Source: Terrabacter aerolatus (GTDB taxonomy: Bacteria; Actinomycetota; Actinomycetes; Actinomycetales; Dermatophilaceae). From it: a stretch of 64,000 bases of DNA. Of this stretch, positions 9,557 to 17,703 are shown piece by piece (the stretch's first letter is position 1; every line of letters starts with the position of its first letter). Where the stretch lies: assembly GCF_007991735.1 (NCBI RefSeq), contig NZ_BJYX01000010.1:1-64000 (forward strand). Direction: 5' to 3'. The notes under the pieces were generated by a model that was given only the letters and a program-made list of their open reading frames with translations, was not told the origin of the DNA and did no database searches. The position numbers and the translations under genes are program-made.

Positions 9557-10948
9557 TCAGGCGGGGGCGTCGAGCTCCAGGCCGAGCAGGGCGTTCTCGA
9601 CGACCTCGGCGAGCGCCGGGTGGATCCAGTACTGCCCCCGGGCGAGGTCGCGCACCGGGGTGCCGAACGCCATCCCCTGCACGAGCGGCTGGATGAGCGT
9701 CGTCGCCTGTGGCCCCATGAGGTGGGCGCCGAGCAGCAGGCCGGTGGTCGGGTCCGCGACGAGCTTGCAGACGCTCGTCGTGTCCTCCATGGCCCAGCCG
9801 TATGCCGTGTCGCCGTAGGCCTGCACCTTGGTGACGTGCGCGCGCCCCTGGTCGATGCACTCGGCCTCGGTGAGGCCGACGGTGGCGATCTGGGGGTGGC
9901 TGAAGACGCCCGACGGCACGTGCTCGAGCGGCAGCCGGCGCAGGTCGTCGGGGTGCACGAGGTTGTGGGCGATGGTCCGCGCCTCGGCGTTGGCGACGTG
10001 CTTGAGCTGGTAGGGCGCGCTGACGTCACCGAGGGCCCACACGCCGGGGGCGCTCGTGCGGCCGTGCTCGTCGACCTCGATGCGTCCGTCGTCGAGCAGG
10101 CGCAGGCCGCCGGCCTCGACACCGAGGTCGGCGGTGCTGGGCCGGCGTCCCGTCGCCACGAGCAGCAGGTCGGCGTCGACCACGGCACTGCTGTCGAGGT
10201 GGAGGCGCACGCCGGCCCCTCCGCTGCCGGGCTCGACGCGGGCGACGGTGGCGCCGGTGCGCACGTCCCACTGCTCCCGCGCGAGGTCGGTGAACCGCTG
10301 CGCGATGTCGGTGTCCAGGTGGCGCAGCAGGGTCGAGGACCGTGCCACGACCGTGACGTGCACGCCGAACGAGGCGAAGACGTGCGCCATCTCGGCCGCG
10401 ATGAAGCCGCCACCGAGGATCGCGAGCCGTTCGGGCAGCGCGTCGATGCGCATGATCGTGTCGGAGGTGTGGAACGGCACCCCGGACTCCGTGACGACCT
10501 CGGGCACGACGGGGTGGGCGCCGGCCGCCACGACGACCTGGTCGGCCGTCAGCGTCTGCTGCCCGCCGTCCGCGAGGTCGACCGTGAGCGTGCGGTCGCC
10601 GGTGAAGCGCGCGTGACCGAGGAGCGCCGTCGTGTTGGGCCCGTCGGCTCGCCAGCGACGCCCGCCCTCGGAGATGGGGTCGATGCGACCGAAGACGCGG
10701 TCGCGCACGTCGGCCCAGCGCACCCCGTCGAGGGTCGCGTCGACGCCGTAGCGACCGGCCTCGCGCACGTCCCGCGCCATGTCGGCCGCGTAGACGAACA
10801 CCTTGGTCGGGATGCAGCCGACGTTGAGGCAGGTGCCGCCGAAGGTCCCGCCCTCGATCACGGCGACGCGCTTGTCGTCGAAGTCGGGCGTCACGAGCGA
10901 GTTGCCCGAGCCGCTCCCGATGATGGCGAGGTCGAAGTGCTGGGTCAC
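9557..10948 (-). CDS. mtr: Mycothione reductase
   Basis: 463-aa flavoprotein disulfide reductase that reduces mycothiol disulfide with NADPH, the actinobacterial counterpart of glutathione reductase. FAD motif IIGSGSGNS at the N-terminus; redox-active pair C40/C45 in GGTCLNVGCIPTK; a second Rossmann motif ILGGGFIAAEMAH; FAD-binding WALGDVS; dimer-interface active-site His in YWIHPALAEVVENALLGL. The SGSGNS signature and overall length separate it from lipoamide dehydrogenase. It lies downstream of the SIS gene after a 94-bp gap. One copy of CGGCATAC lies inside it at codons for Thr-Ala-Tyr-Gly, using the rare Ala codon GCA. Confidence 0.93.
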   Translation of the reverse strand: MTQHFDLAIIGSGSGNSLVTPDFDDKRVAVIEGGTFGGTCLNVGCIPTKVFVYAADMARDVREAGRYGVDATLDGVRWADVRDRVFGRIDPISEGGRRWRADGPNTTALLGHARFTGDRTLTVDLADGGQQTLTADQVVVAAGAHPVVPEVVTESGVPFHTSDTIMRIDALPERLAILGGGFIAAEMAHVFASFGVHVTVVARSSTLLRHLDTDIAQRFTDLAREQWDVRTGATVARVEPGSGGAGVRLHLDSSAVVDADLLLVATGRRPSTADLGVEAGGLRLLDDGRIEVDEHGRTSAPGVWALGDVSAPYQLKHVANAEARTIAHNLVHPDDLRRLPLEHVPSGVFSHPQIATVGLTEAECIDQGRAHVTKVQAYGDTAYGWAMEDTTSVCKLVADPTTGLLLGAHLMGPQATTLIQPLVQGMAFGTPVRDLARGQYWIHPALAEVVENALLGLELDAPA

Positions 10949-11042
10949 GCTCGCAGCCTACGTCGGCGCTCCCCGCCCACCCGGGACGGGGCCGCGGGCT
11001 CACGTCGTGGTCCCACGGCACACGACCGTCGGGCCGGAGGCC

Positions 11043-12191
11043 TCACGCCCCGCGCGCACCCCGCAGGAGGCGGACGTGCGGCGAGGTGGCCGGGTCGAAG
11101 TCGAAGCCGAGGGCGAGGTAGGTCGCGGCGAAGTCGGTCAGGGCCACGTGGTGCGCGAGGCGCAGCAGCGGGTCGGCCGCCGGGGCGTCGACGAGCGACA
11201 CCCGGACCCCGGCGTCCTCGGCGACGGAGACGACGGTGTCGGCGAGCTCGTGCCCGTCGCCGGCCGAGGTGTCGCGCAGCATGATGAGGCGCAACGGCAG
11301 CCGGCTCGGGCCGTCGACGAAGGGGTCGGCGAAGATGTCGTCGTTGCCGCCCCCGCCCGACTGACCGGGGGCCAGCGGTCCGTCGAAGCACGCCACGATC
11401 TGGCTCGCCGCATCGGGCAGACAGCCGTGGGCCACCGGGACGCGGCCCGTGCGCCCGAACATCGCAGCGGCTCGGCGCGCCGTGACGTCACCGAAGGGCC
11501 CCTCCCCGAGGACGATCGGGGTCGACTCGGCCAGCTCGGTCGCGAGGATCTTGGCCGGGTTGACGAACGACTCGGACGACGGGCGCGCGTCGGTGGCGAC
11601 GCGGTCGAGCAGGTCGGCGAGCTCGGTCAACGTCGCGTGGCTGACCGAGGCGATGCCCATGGCGTCGGCGGCGAGCAGCGCCGGGGTGGCCTGGGCCCAC
11701 ACCGAGGTGCGCGACGACGAACCCCCCACGTCGATGGGGACGTGGACCCCGTGCGCCCGGGCGCACACGTCGGCGAGCGGGGACCCCGCGGCCCCGACCG
11801 TGACGAGGAACGCGCCACGACGGGCGGCCTCCGCGGCGAGGGCGAGGGTCCCGGCCGCCCGGCCGGACTGCGACACGGCGATGACGACGTCGAGCGCCCC
11901 CACCCACCCCGGCAGCGATCCGGAGGAGCAGCTCTGGACCGGGAGCGCAGCGGCGCCGCGCGAGACGGCCTCGAAGAGGTCGGCGACGGCGACGGACCCG
12001 CCTGCGGCCGCGACGACGACGCCACGCGGCTCGACGTCACGCAACCGGTCGAGTCCGGCCTCCCCCGCGGCCGCCATGGTCCGCCGCACCTGGGCGCCGG
12101 CTCCCGCGAGGGCGCGGAGCGTGTCGCTGGAGTCGAGGGAGCTCAGGGCGCCCTCGTCGTCGAGGCGGGCTTCGTCGAACACGGCGCCCAC
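11043..12191 (-). CDS. SIS-domain phosphosugar isomerase-like protein
   Basis: 382 aa with two SIS-type halves related to the bacterial/archaeal glucose-6-P/mannose-6-P isomerase family. Marks are ALDVVIAVSQSGRAAGTLALA (sugar-phosphate binding loop), SCSSGSLPGW and a C-terminal HEL(A)DTVVSVAED segment. It follows the Trm112-like gene by 5 bp and belongs to the manB operon, so a role in converting fructose-6-P/glucose-6-P and mannose-6-P for GDP-mannose supply is plausible. Several actinobacterial members of this type appear degenerate, so catalysis is unproven. No stand-alone ManA gene is seen in the window. Confidence 0.8.
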   Translation of the reverse strand: MGAVFDEARLDDEGALSSLDSSDTLRALAGAGAQVRRTMAAAGEAGLDRLRDVEPRGVVVAAAGGSVAVADLFEAVSRGAAALPVQSCSSGSLPGWVGALDVVIAVSQSGRAAGTLALAAEAARRGAFLVTVGAAGSPLADVCARAHGVHVPIDVGGSSSRTSVWAQATPALLAADAMGIASVSHATLTELADLLDRVATDARPSSESFVNPAKILATELAESTPIVLGEGPFGDVTARRAAAMFGRTGRVPVAHGCLPDAASQIVACFDGPLAPGQSGGGGNDDIFADPFVDGPSRLPLRLIMLRDTSAGDGHELADTVVSVAEDAGVRVSLVDAPAADPLLRLAHHVALTDFAATYLALGFDFDPATSPHVRLLRGARGA

Positions 12192-12196
12192 CGGAA

Positions 12197-12436
12197 TCAG
12201 CTGTCGGTGCGGCGGGCGAGGTCGACGAGGAGGACCGGGACCCCGTTCTCGACCGGGTAGGCGAGGTGGCAGGTGTCGCAGCGCAGCTCGGTCACCGACG
12301 TGCCTGCGGACGAGGCGCCGGCAGCGGCGGCGGCGTCATCGCCGGCGTGGGTCGCGTCGATCACCTCGCCCTTGCACTGCGGGCAGCGGATGATCCCGCG
12401 CAGCCACGGCTCGATCGTCTGCTGGCTCTGGTTCAC
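12197..12436 (-). CDS. Trm112-like zinc-ribbon protein
   Basis: 79-aa protein of the Trm112/UPF0434 family. A zinc ribbon is formed by CPQCKGEV near residue 18 and CDTCHLAYPVENGVPVLL near the C-terminus. An Ala-rich insertion between the two CxxC pairs makes it slightly longer than usual. Its ATG overlaps the manB stop by 4 bp (ATGA), so it is translationally coupled. Trm112 proteins activate methyltransferases in eukaryotes and archaea; the bacterial role is unclear. Confidence 0.9.
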   Translation of the reverse strand: MNQSQQTIEPWLRGIIRCPQCKGEVIDATHAGDDAAAAAGASSAGTSVTELRCDTCHLAYPVENGVPVLLVDLARRTDS

Positions 12437-13935
12437 GAAGCGTCTCCTGCGTCCTGGGCGGCGGCGGGGCCGCCCTCGTGGGGTGGTGCGGTGGCGCCGT
12501 CGGCGCCCGACCGGATGAGGGCGAGCAGCTCGTCGCGCACGTCCTGCATCGTCTCACGGTCGGCTGCCTCGACGTTGAGGCGCAGGAGCGGCTCGGTGTT
12601 GGAGGCGCGCACGTTGAACCACCACATCGGCGCCTCGCCCGCGGGACTGCTCACGGTGAGCCCGTCGAGCACGTCGGTCGTGGCGCCGCGGACCTGCGCC
12701 CAGGCGCGGACCTGCTCGACGACCGCGGCCTGGTCGGTCACCGTCGAGTTGATCTCACCCGACGCGACGTAACGCTCGTACTCGGCGCACAGCTCGGACA
12801 GCGGGGCCGGCTGCTCGCCGAGGGCGGCCAGCACGTGCATCGCCGCGAGCATCCCGGTGTCGGCGAACCAGAAGTCGCGGAAGTAGTAGTGCGCGGAGTG
12901 CTCCCCACCGAACACCGCTCCGGCGCGGGCCATCTCGGCCTTGATGAACGAGTGCCCGACGCGCGTGCGCACCGGCGTGGCATCGGCCTCGAGGACGATC
13001 TCGCGCACCGCGGCACTCGTGATGACGTTGTGCACGATCGACACCGTGGTGTCGCCGCCGGCCCGGGCCCGGTCGATCTCCCGGACCGCGACGAGGCCGG
13101 TGACGGCGCTCGGCGAGACCGGCTCCCCGTCGGCGTCGACGACGAAGCAGCGGTCGGCGTCGCCGTCGAAGGCGAGACCGATGTCGGCGCCGTGCTCGCG
13201 GACCGCGGCCTGGAGGTCGACGAGGTTGGCCGGGTCGAGGGGGTTGGCCTCGTGGTTCGGGAACGTGCCGTCGAGCTCGAAGTAGAGGGGCACGATCTCC
13301 AGCGGCAGCTCCGGCAGGCCGGCGCCCGTCCCGAGCACCGCGGGGACCGTGTGGCCGCCCATGCCGTTGCCGGCGTCGACGACGACCTTGAGCGGACGCG
13401 AGCCGGAGAGGTCGACGAGGCCACGCAGGAAGGCGGCGTAGTCGCCGAGCAGGTCGCGGGTCGTGACGGAACCGGGTCCGCCGGCGGGCAGGGCCAGGCC
13501 GGTGCCTCCGCCGAGCATCCACTGGGCGAGGTCGCGGATCTCGGCCAGACCCGAGTCCTGGCCCACGGGCCGTGCCGCAGAACGGCAGAGCTTGATGCCG
13601 TTGTACTGCGCCGGGTTGTGGCTGGCCGTGAACATGGCGCCGGGGAGGTCGAGCGCACCGCTGGCGTAGTAGAGCCCGTCCGTCGAGCAGAGCCCGATGA
13701 GCGTCACGTCGACGCCACGGGAGGTCACGCCTGCGGCGAAGGCCGCGGAGAGCTCCGGCGAGCTGGGACGCATGTCGTGGCCGATGACGACGCCGTCGGA
13801 CCCGTCGGGCACCGCGACCACCTCGGCGAACGCGGCACCGATGGAGTGGGCCACCTCGGGCGAGAGCTGGTCCGGGACGAGTCCACGCACGTCGTAGGCC
13901 TTGACGAAGTCTGCGAGGTGGGGCACGCCGAACAC
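12433..13935 (-). CDS. manB: Phosphomannomutase/phosphoglucomutase ManB
   Basis: 500-aa alpha-D-phosphohexomutase that converts mannose-6-P to mannose-1-P for GDP-mannose, needed for mannolipids and glycoproteins. Phosphoserine loop FTASHNPAQYNGIK with Ser105; metal loop FDGDADRCFVVD; sugar-binding GGEHSAHYYFRDFW; C-terminal phosphate-binding RASNTEPLLRLNVEA. The GTG at 13935 (MFGVPHLADFVKAYDVRG) sits just after the DUF3499 stop; a GTG at 13926 is also possible. A much longer in-frame extension exists upstream but has no family support. The operon order DUF3499-manB-trm112-SIS is conserved in many actinobacteria. Confidence 0.95.
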   Translation of the reverse strand: MFGVPHLADFVKAYDVRGLVPDQLSPEVAHSIGAAFAEVVAVPDGSDGVVIGHDMRPSSPELSAAFAAGVTSRGVDVTLIGLCSTDGLYYASGALDLPGAMFTASHNPAQYNGIKLCRSAARPVGQDSGLAEIRDLAQWMLGGGTGLALPAGGPGSVTTRDLLGDYAAFLRGLVDLSGSRPLKVVVDAGNGMGGHTVPAVLGTGAGLPELPLEIVPLYFELDGTFPNHEANPLDPANLVDLQAAVREHGADIGLAFDGDADRCFVVDADGEPVSPSAVTGLVAVREIDRARAGGDTTVSIVHNVITSAAVREIVLEADATPVRTRVGHSFIKAEMARAGAVFGGEHSAHYYFRDFWFADTGMLAAMHVLAALGEQPAPLSELCAEYERYVASGEINSTVTDQAAVVEQVRAWAQVRGATTDVLDGLTVSSPAGEAPMWWFNVRASNTEPLLRLNVEAADRETMQDVRDELLALIRSGADGATAPPHEGGPAAAQDAGDAS

Positions 13936-13943
13936 CCTAGTGG

Positions 13944-14336
13944 TCAGGAGTCCTTGAGGATGCGCAGGTGTCCGCGACGGCCGGACTCCACGGCGCCGGA
14001 GTCGGCCTCGGCGCTCGCCTGCCCACGCGAGGTCGTGCGGGTCTCGGCCGGCCGGCTCGCCCGTGGGCGGCCCGCCTCGCGCACGGCGTCCGCCAGGGCG
14101 AGCAGGTCGTCGGCCGCCAGGGCGGGCTCGGGGAACTCCCCACCCACGCGCACGACCTCCCAGCCACGGGGAGCCGTCATGCGCTCCGCGTGCTCGAGGC
14201 ACAGGTCGTAGGTGTGCGGCTCGGCGTAGGTCGCGAGCGGCCCCACGACGACGGCGCGGTCGGCATACGCATACGTCAGGGTTGCGACGGCGGGACGGGC
14301 GCATCCCGTCTTCGAGCAACCACGTGTCAGACCCAC
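13944..14336 (-). CDS. DUF3499 zinc-finger-like protein
   Basis: 130-aa actinobacterial protein with a compact Cys motif near the start (GCSKTGCARPAVATLTYAYAD) and DLCLEHAERMTAPRGWEVV further on, typical of DUF3499. The C-terminal third is charged and low complexity. The GTG at 14336 is chosen because homologues start with MGLTRGCS and because TAGAGT (14350-14345) lies 8 nt upstream, fitting a nearly leaderless mRNA. It leads the manB operon and diverges from the pseudo-metallopeptidase gene. Function unknown. Confidence 0.88.
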   Translation of the reverse strand: MGLTRGCSKTGCARPAVATLTYAYADRAVVVGPLATYAEPHTYDLCLEHAERMTAPRGWEVVRVGGEFPEPALAADDLLALADAVREAGRPRASRPAETRTTSRGQASAEADSGAVESGRRGHLRILKDS

Positions 14337-14344
14337 GATCCGGG

Positions 14345-14350
14345 ACTCTA
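14345..14350 (-). promoter_or_regulatory. -10 box for DUF3499-manB operon
   Basis: TAGAGT on the minus strand, 8 nt before the GTG start, with no Shine-Dalgarno. Its mirror partner TAGAGT at 14452 serves the divergent gene. Confidence 0.5.
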
Positions 14351-14451
14351 GCCCGCCCTCCGGACATGGACGAATCACCACGCCGTCCCAGCACGAGATG
14401 ACCGCCGGCGTATGCCGTCCGCGGCGGCGGCGTGGATCGTGGCGGCCGATC

Positions 14452-14457
14452 TAGAGT
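14452..14457 (+). promoter_or_regulatory. -10 box, leaderless start
   Basis: TAGAGT followed by 6 nt and GTG at 14464, with no ribosome binding site. This supports a leaderless transcript starting at the GTG. Confidence 0.55.
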
Positions 14458-14463
14458 GGGCTC

Positions 14464-14898
14464 GTGGACACCGCCTCCCCCCGCAGCTCCGGGCGTCGCC
14501 GACCGCGTGACCGGCACGGTCGCGGCCGTCGCGGACCGCTGGCCTGGCCGCCGGTCCCGGCGATGGTCTCGCGCCGTGACGAGTTCGACGGGTTCGTCCT
14601 CGACGCGGCTGCCCGCCTCGAGGCGACGTGTGGGCGCGCCTTCCCGGCCGTGGAGTTCGCGGTCGAGGACGTACCCCGCGGCCCGGCCCCGTGGGACCAC
14701 CGCGAGGTGCCGCTCGGCCGGCTCTTCCCGGCGACGAGCGCCCGTCCGGCCCGGATCGTCGTCTACCGGCGACCGGTCGAGACCCGGGTCACCGACCGGC
14801 GCGACGTGGCCGCTCTCGTCGCCGACATCGTGACCGAGCAGGTCGCGGGGCTGCTCGGGGTGTCCCCCGAGGAGCTCGACCCCGGTTTCGGGGAGTGA
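14464..14898 (+). CDS. Metallopeptidase-family protein lacking HExxH
   Basis: 144 aa, related to the zincin-like DUF1025/PF06262 family. The middle matches the family (EFDGFVLDAAARLEA, VEFAVEDVPRG, ARIVVYRRPVETR). Where metallopeptidase relatives have VHEIAHHFG, this protein reads IVTEQVAGLLGVSPEELDP, so both zinc-binding His are gone. I recall other actinobacterial members adjacent to DUF3499 sharing this loss, which would make it a conserved pseudoenzyme lineage. The N-terminus is Arg-rich (RRRPRDRHGRGRRG). Divergent from DUF3499, with mirrored TAGAGT promoters. Confidence 0.8.
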   Translation: MDTASPRSSGRRRPRDRHGRGRRGPLAWPPVPAMVSRRDEFDGFVLDAAARLEATCGRAFPAVEFAVEDVPRGPAPWDHREVPLGRLFPATSARPARIVVYRRPVETRVTDRRDVAALVADIVTEQVAGLLGVSPEELDPGFGE

Positions 14899-14939
14899 GC
14901 CTCCGGCCACCGTGCGCCAGATGACGTCCCGGGGCGGCC

Positions 14940-15272
14940 CTAGGACGCGAGGTCGCCGACCCGACCGGGCGCGTCGGTCCTGCGGTCGTTACGCCGGCGG
15001 CTCCTGCGCTCGGCGCCGGCCTCGGCCCCGTGCACGTTGACCTCGGCCCACACCGCATCGAGCGAGAGCCCCAGCACGTCGGCGATGGCGGCGATCGTGG
15101 GGAAGGCGGGGGTCGCGACCCGGCCCGACTCGATCTTGCGGAGGGTCTCGGGTGAGACCCCGGCGTCGAGCGCGGTCTCCAGCATCGAGCGCTCCCCTCT
15201 GGCGCGACGCAGGAGCGCCCCGAGACGCTGCCCGCGGGCCAGCTCGGCGGGGGTGAGCGGAAGCCTGACCAT
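14940..15272 (-). CDS. XRE-family transcriptional regulator
   Basis: 110-aa regulator with one Cro/C1-type HTH at about residues 15-72 (RRARGERSMLETALDAGVSPETLRKIESGR...FPTIAAIADVLGLSLDAV, shown here in shortened form). A basic tail (RRSRRRNDRR) follows. Its ATG at 15272 is 7 nt after TAGAAT, so the mRNA is probably leaderless. It diverges from a methionine aminopeptidase gene, and two direct CCGGGATA repeats lie between them, a likely operator. Such XRE-MetAP pairs occur in other actinobacteria; the regulated signal is unknown. Confidence 0.9.
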   Translation of the reverse strand: MVRLPLTPAELARGQRLGALLRRARGERSMLETALDAGVSPETLRKIESGRVATPAFPTIAAIADVLGLSLDAVWAEVNVHGAEAGAERRSRRRNDRRTDAPGRVGDLAS

Positions 15273-15279
15273 GCAGCGG

Positions 15280-15285
15280 ATTCTA
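15280..15285 (-). promoter_or_regulatory. -10 box of xre, leaderless
   Basis: TAGAAT on the minus strand, then 7 nt, then ATG. No Shine-Dalgarno is present. Confidence 0.6.
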
Positions 15286-15290
15286 GCTCA

Positions 15291-15312
15291 CCGGGATAAC
15301 ATTGCCGGGATA
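15291..15312. promoter_or_regulatory. Putative operator, direct repeats
   Basis: CCGGGATA occurs at 15291-15298 and 15305-15312, a 14-bp period. Overlapping it, ATAAC and GTTAT form a short inverted repeat. It sits between the xre -10 and the map start, where an XRE dimer could repress both genes. Binding is inferred. Confidence 0.5.
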
Positions 15313-15335
15313 GTTATTGGACGAGAGAGGCCAGC

Positions 15336-16112
15336 ATGATCGAGATCCTGAACCCGACCGAGCTGGGTCGGGCGCGCGAGGCCGGCGCGCTCGTCGCCGC
15401 GATCCTGCAGACCCTGAGGAGCCGGAGCGCGGTCGGCACCAACCTGCTCGAGCTCGACCACTGGGCGAGGGAGATGATCGCCGACGCGGGGGCGCTGTCC
15501 TGCTACGTCGACTACGCGCCCTCGTTCGGCAGTGGCCCCTTCGGCCACCACGTCTGCACGTCGGTCAACGACGCGGTGCTGCACGGCCTCCCCCACGACC
15601 GCACGCTCGCCGACGGCGACCTGCTCTCGCTCGACCTCGCGGTCTCCCTGCGGGGCGTCGTCGCCGACTCGGCGATCAGCTTCGTCGTGGGCAGCTCGAG
15701 GCCCACGGGGAGCACCGAGATGATCGAGGCCACCGAGCAGGCTCTCGCCGCGGGCATCGCGGCCGCCCGACCGGGTGCGCACGTCGGCGACATCTCCCAC
15801 GCCATCGGCAGCGTCCTGACGGCGGCGGGCTACGCCGTCAACACGGAGTTCGGCGGCCACGGCATCGGGTCGAGCATGCACCAGGACCCGCACGTGTCGA
15901 ACACAGGTCGCCCTGGCCGCGGCTACCGGCTGCGGCCCGGCCTCCTGCTCGCCCTGGAGCCCTGGGTCATGGCTGACACGGCCGAGCTCGTGACGGACGC
16001 GGACGGGTGGACCCTGCGCAGCGCGACCGGCTGCCTGACGGCCCACAGCGAGCACACCGTCGCCATCACCGAGGACGGCGCAGAGGTCCTGACGCAGCCT
16101 GCCACCACCTGA
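15336..16112 (+). CDS. map: Type I methionine aminopeptidase
   Basis: 258-aa cytosolic metallo-aminopeptidase that removes N-terminal Met. All five metal ligands are visible: D100 and D111 (LSLDLAV, VVADSAIS), H175 (GGHGIG), E208 (ALEPW) and E239 (HSEHTV); the substrate His is H83 (VLHGLP). It lacks the N-terminal SH3-binding extension of mycobacterial MapB. RBS GAGAGGCC precedes the ATG. Context with a dedicated XRE regulator rather than secY/adk suggests an accessory, conditionally expressed MetAP and not the housekeeping copy. Confidence 0.95.
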   Translation: MIEILNPTELGRAREAGALVAAILQTLRSRSAVGTNLLELDHWAREMIADAGALSCYVDYAPSFGSGPFGHHVCTSVNDAVLHGLPHDRTLADGDLLSLDLAVSLRGVVADSAISFVVGSSRPTGSTEMIEATEQALAAGIAAARPGAHVGDISHAIGSVLTAAGYAVNTEFGGHGIGSSMHQDPHVSNTGRPGRGYRLRPGLLLALEPWVMADTAELVTDADGWTLRSATGCLTAHSEHTVAITEDGAEVLTQPATT

Positions 16113-16127
16113 CGGCACCGGCCCACC

Positions 16128-16163
16128 CCACCCGGACCCAGCCGCCCGGGTGGGTCCGGGTGG
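16128..16163. terminator. Hairpin terminator after map
   Basis: 13-bp perfect stem with left arm CCACCCGGACCCA (16128-16140), a 10-nt loop and the right arm at 16151-16163. It sits between convergent map and DUF5719. Confidence 0.65.
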
Positions 16164-16194
16164 TCCGGGTTGGGCCAGACAGGTCTGGGTCCAC

Positions 16195-16222
16195 GACGCG
16201 CACCGGGCGACCGGTGCGCGTC
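16195..16222. terminator. Hairpin terminator after DUF5719 gene
   Basis: 12-bp perfect stem GACGCGCACCGG with GCGA loop, 15 bp from the DUF5719 stop on the other strand. With the hairpin at 16128 it makes a back-to-back pair for the two convergent genes. Confidence 0.65.
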
Positions 16223-16236
16223 TCGGCCGCCTCCCG

Positions 16237-17703
16237 TCAGTTGCGCACCTGGCGCACCGGGACGGACAGGGCTCGGACGGGCGCGTCCGTGAGCGAGGCC
16301 ACGGAGAAGAACGGGACTCCCCCGTCGACCCCGGAGACGGAGACCGCTGCGCGCGGCGCTCCCATCGTCGGGACGACCCAGACGCTGTCGGCATCGCCGA
16401 CGGGCACGGCCACGGTCGAGTCCGCCGGGACGTCGACGGTCGAGACCTGTGCCCCGTCACCCGTGCCCAGACGGGCCTCCACGCGGGCAGGCGACGAGCC
16501 CGCAGTCAGCAGAAGGCGTTTCGTCGTGCCTTCGAGGCCGGGCAGGAGGACGCCGGCCACTCCACGCAGCCCCGGGGTCGCCGGCGACCAGCCGAAGTCA
16601 CCCATCTGGTCGGCGGTCGTCGCTCGGCGCTCGGCCCAGGCCGCCGCCACGAGCGGCTGGTCGGAGCGGATGCCGAGGCCCATGGCGGCACCGTTGGCGG
16701 GAAGCGGGACGTCGACGGTCGAGCCGGCGGGGACCCGGACCGCCCTGAATTCGTCGGGCTGCACCGGCCCCTTGTCGGTCAGGAGACGCACCTGCGCCAG
16801 CGCCTCGGCCTCGCCGGGGTTGGCCAGTCGCACGAAGGCGTCGCCTCCGGTCTCGACACCGGGCACGACGAGGTCGGTGCCCGGGGCGCTGGCCCTCGTC
16901 GCGTCGTCGATGCCGCGTCCGGTGGCGCCGAGGATCCACTGGTCGTCGAGCACCGCCGAGACGACGCCGCCGGTCGCGCTCACGTGGACGACGGGCGCGG
17001 CCTCGTTGGGTGCCATGGCGTCGAGCGAGACGACCTCGCGCGACAGCGGGGCGATGGAGACGCTGCGCTGGCTCGCCGCGTCGACGGGCCCGGCGGTGCC
17101 GAGGACCTCGAACGAGACGCTGACCGCGTTGGCACCGGGGTTGCTCACGATGATCCGCTCGGTGCGCGAGGGACCACCGCCACCACCGACGAGCCACACG
17201 TCGGACGAGGGCAGCTGGCACGGCGTCACGACGAGGCCACGGTCGTCGTCACCCGTGTGCCGCCACACCTGCGTGGCCACGAGGCCGGGGGCGAGGGCCC
17301 CGTCGGCCTTGGCGACGACGACGTCGGAGCCGCTGACGCCGGCCGAGACCACGGCGCCCCGGTCAGAGGTCTGCGCGAGCCCCCTGGCCGATGGCCCGGC
17401 GAGGAGCTGGATGCCCCCGGCGCCGCCGGACGGGGCGCCGGACACGACGCCGGTGTCGGGCGCAGCCGCGGCGACCGAGACGTTCCCCTGGACGTCACGC
17501 AGGCCGGCCGCGCCGAGGCGCTGCTGACCGGGGCACACGAGAGACGCGGCGTCGACGAGCACGTTGGACGACTCGGGCAGGCCGACACGCTCACCCGCCG
17601 TCGCCAGCTGCACCGAGCCGCCCACTCGCGTCGCGCCGACCGCGACACCGGTGGCGACCAGCGCCACCGCCGCCGACCGGACGATGCCGGACACGTTCCT
17701 CAT
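16237..17703 (-). CDS. DUF5719 exported protein
   Basis: 488-aa protein with one N-terminal helix (IVRSAAVALVATGVAVGATRV), likely an uncleaved anchor or signal peptide. The rest is repeated Ig-like/beta domains with recurring motifs such as VSNPGANAVSVSFEVLG, ANPGEAEALAQVRLL and STVDVPL, typical of the actinobacterial DUF5719 family. The ATG at 17703 overlaps the GT2 stop (ATGA), so it is coupled to the glycosyltransferase; a longer in-frame extension upstream lies inside that gene. Probably acts outside the membrane with the GT2 in envelope glycan assembly, by inference from coupling. Confidence 0.88.
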   Translation of the reverse strand: MRNVSGIVRSAAVALVATGVAVGATRVGGSVQLATAGERVGLPESSNVLVDAASLVCPGQQRLGAAGLRDVQGNVSVAAAAPDTGVVSGAPSGGAGGIQLLAGPSARGLAQTSDRGAVVSAGVSGSDVVVAKADGALAPGLVATQVWRHTGDDDRGLVVTPCQLPSSDVWLVGGGGGPSRTERIIVSNPGANAVSVSFEVLGTAGPVDAASQRSVSIAPLSREVVSLDAMAPNEAAPVVHVSATGGVVSAVLDDQWILGATGRGIDDATRASAPGTDLVVPGVETGGDAFVRLANPGEAEALAQVRLLTDKGPVQPDEFRAVRVPAGSTVDVPLPANGAAMGLGIRSDQPLVAAAWAERRATTADQMGDFGWSPATPGLRGVAGVLLPGLEGTTKRLLLTAGSSPARVEARLGTGDGAQVSTVDVPADSTVAVPVGDADSVWVVPTMGAPRAAVSVSGVDGGVPFFSVASLTDAPVRALSVPVRQVRN

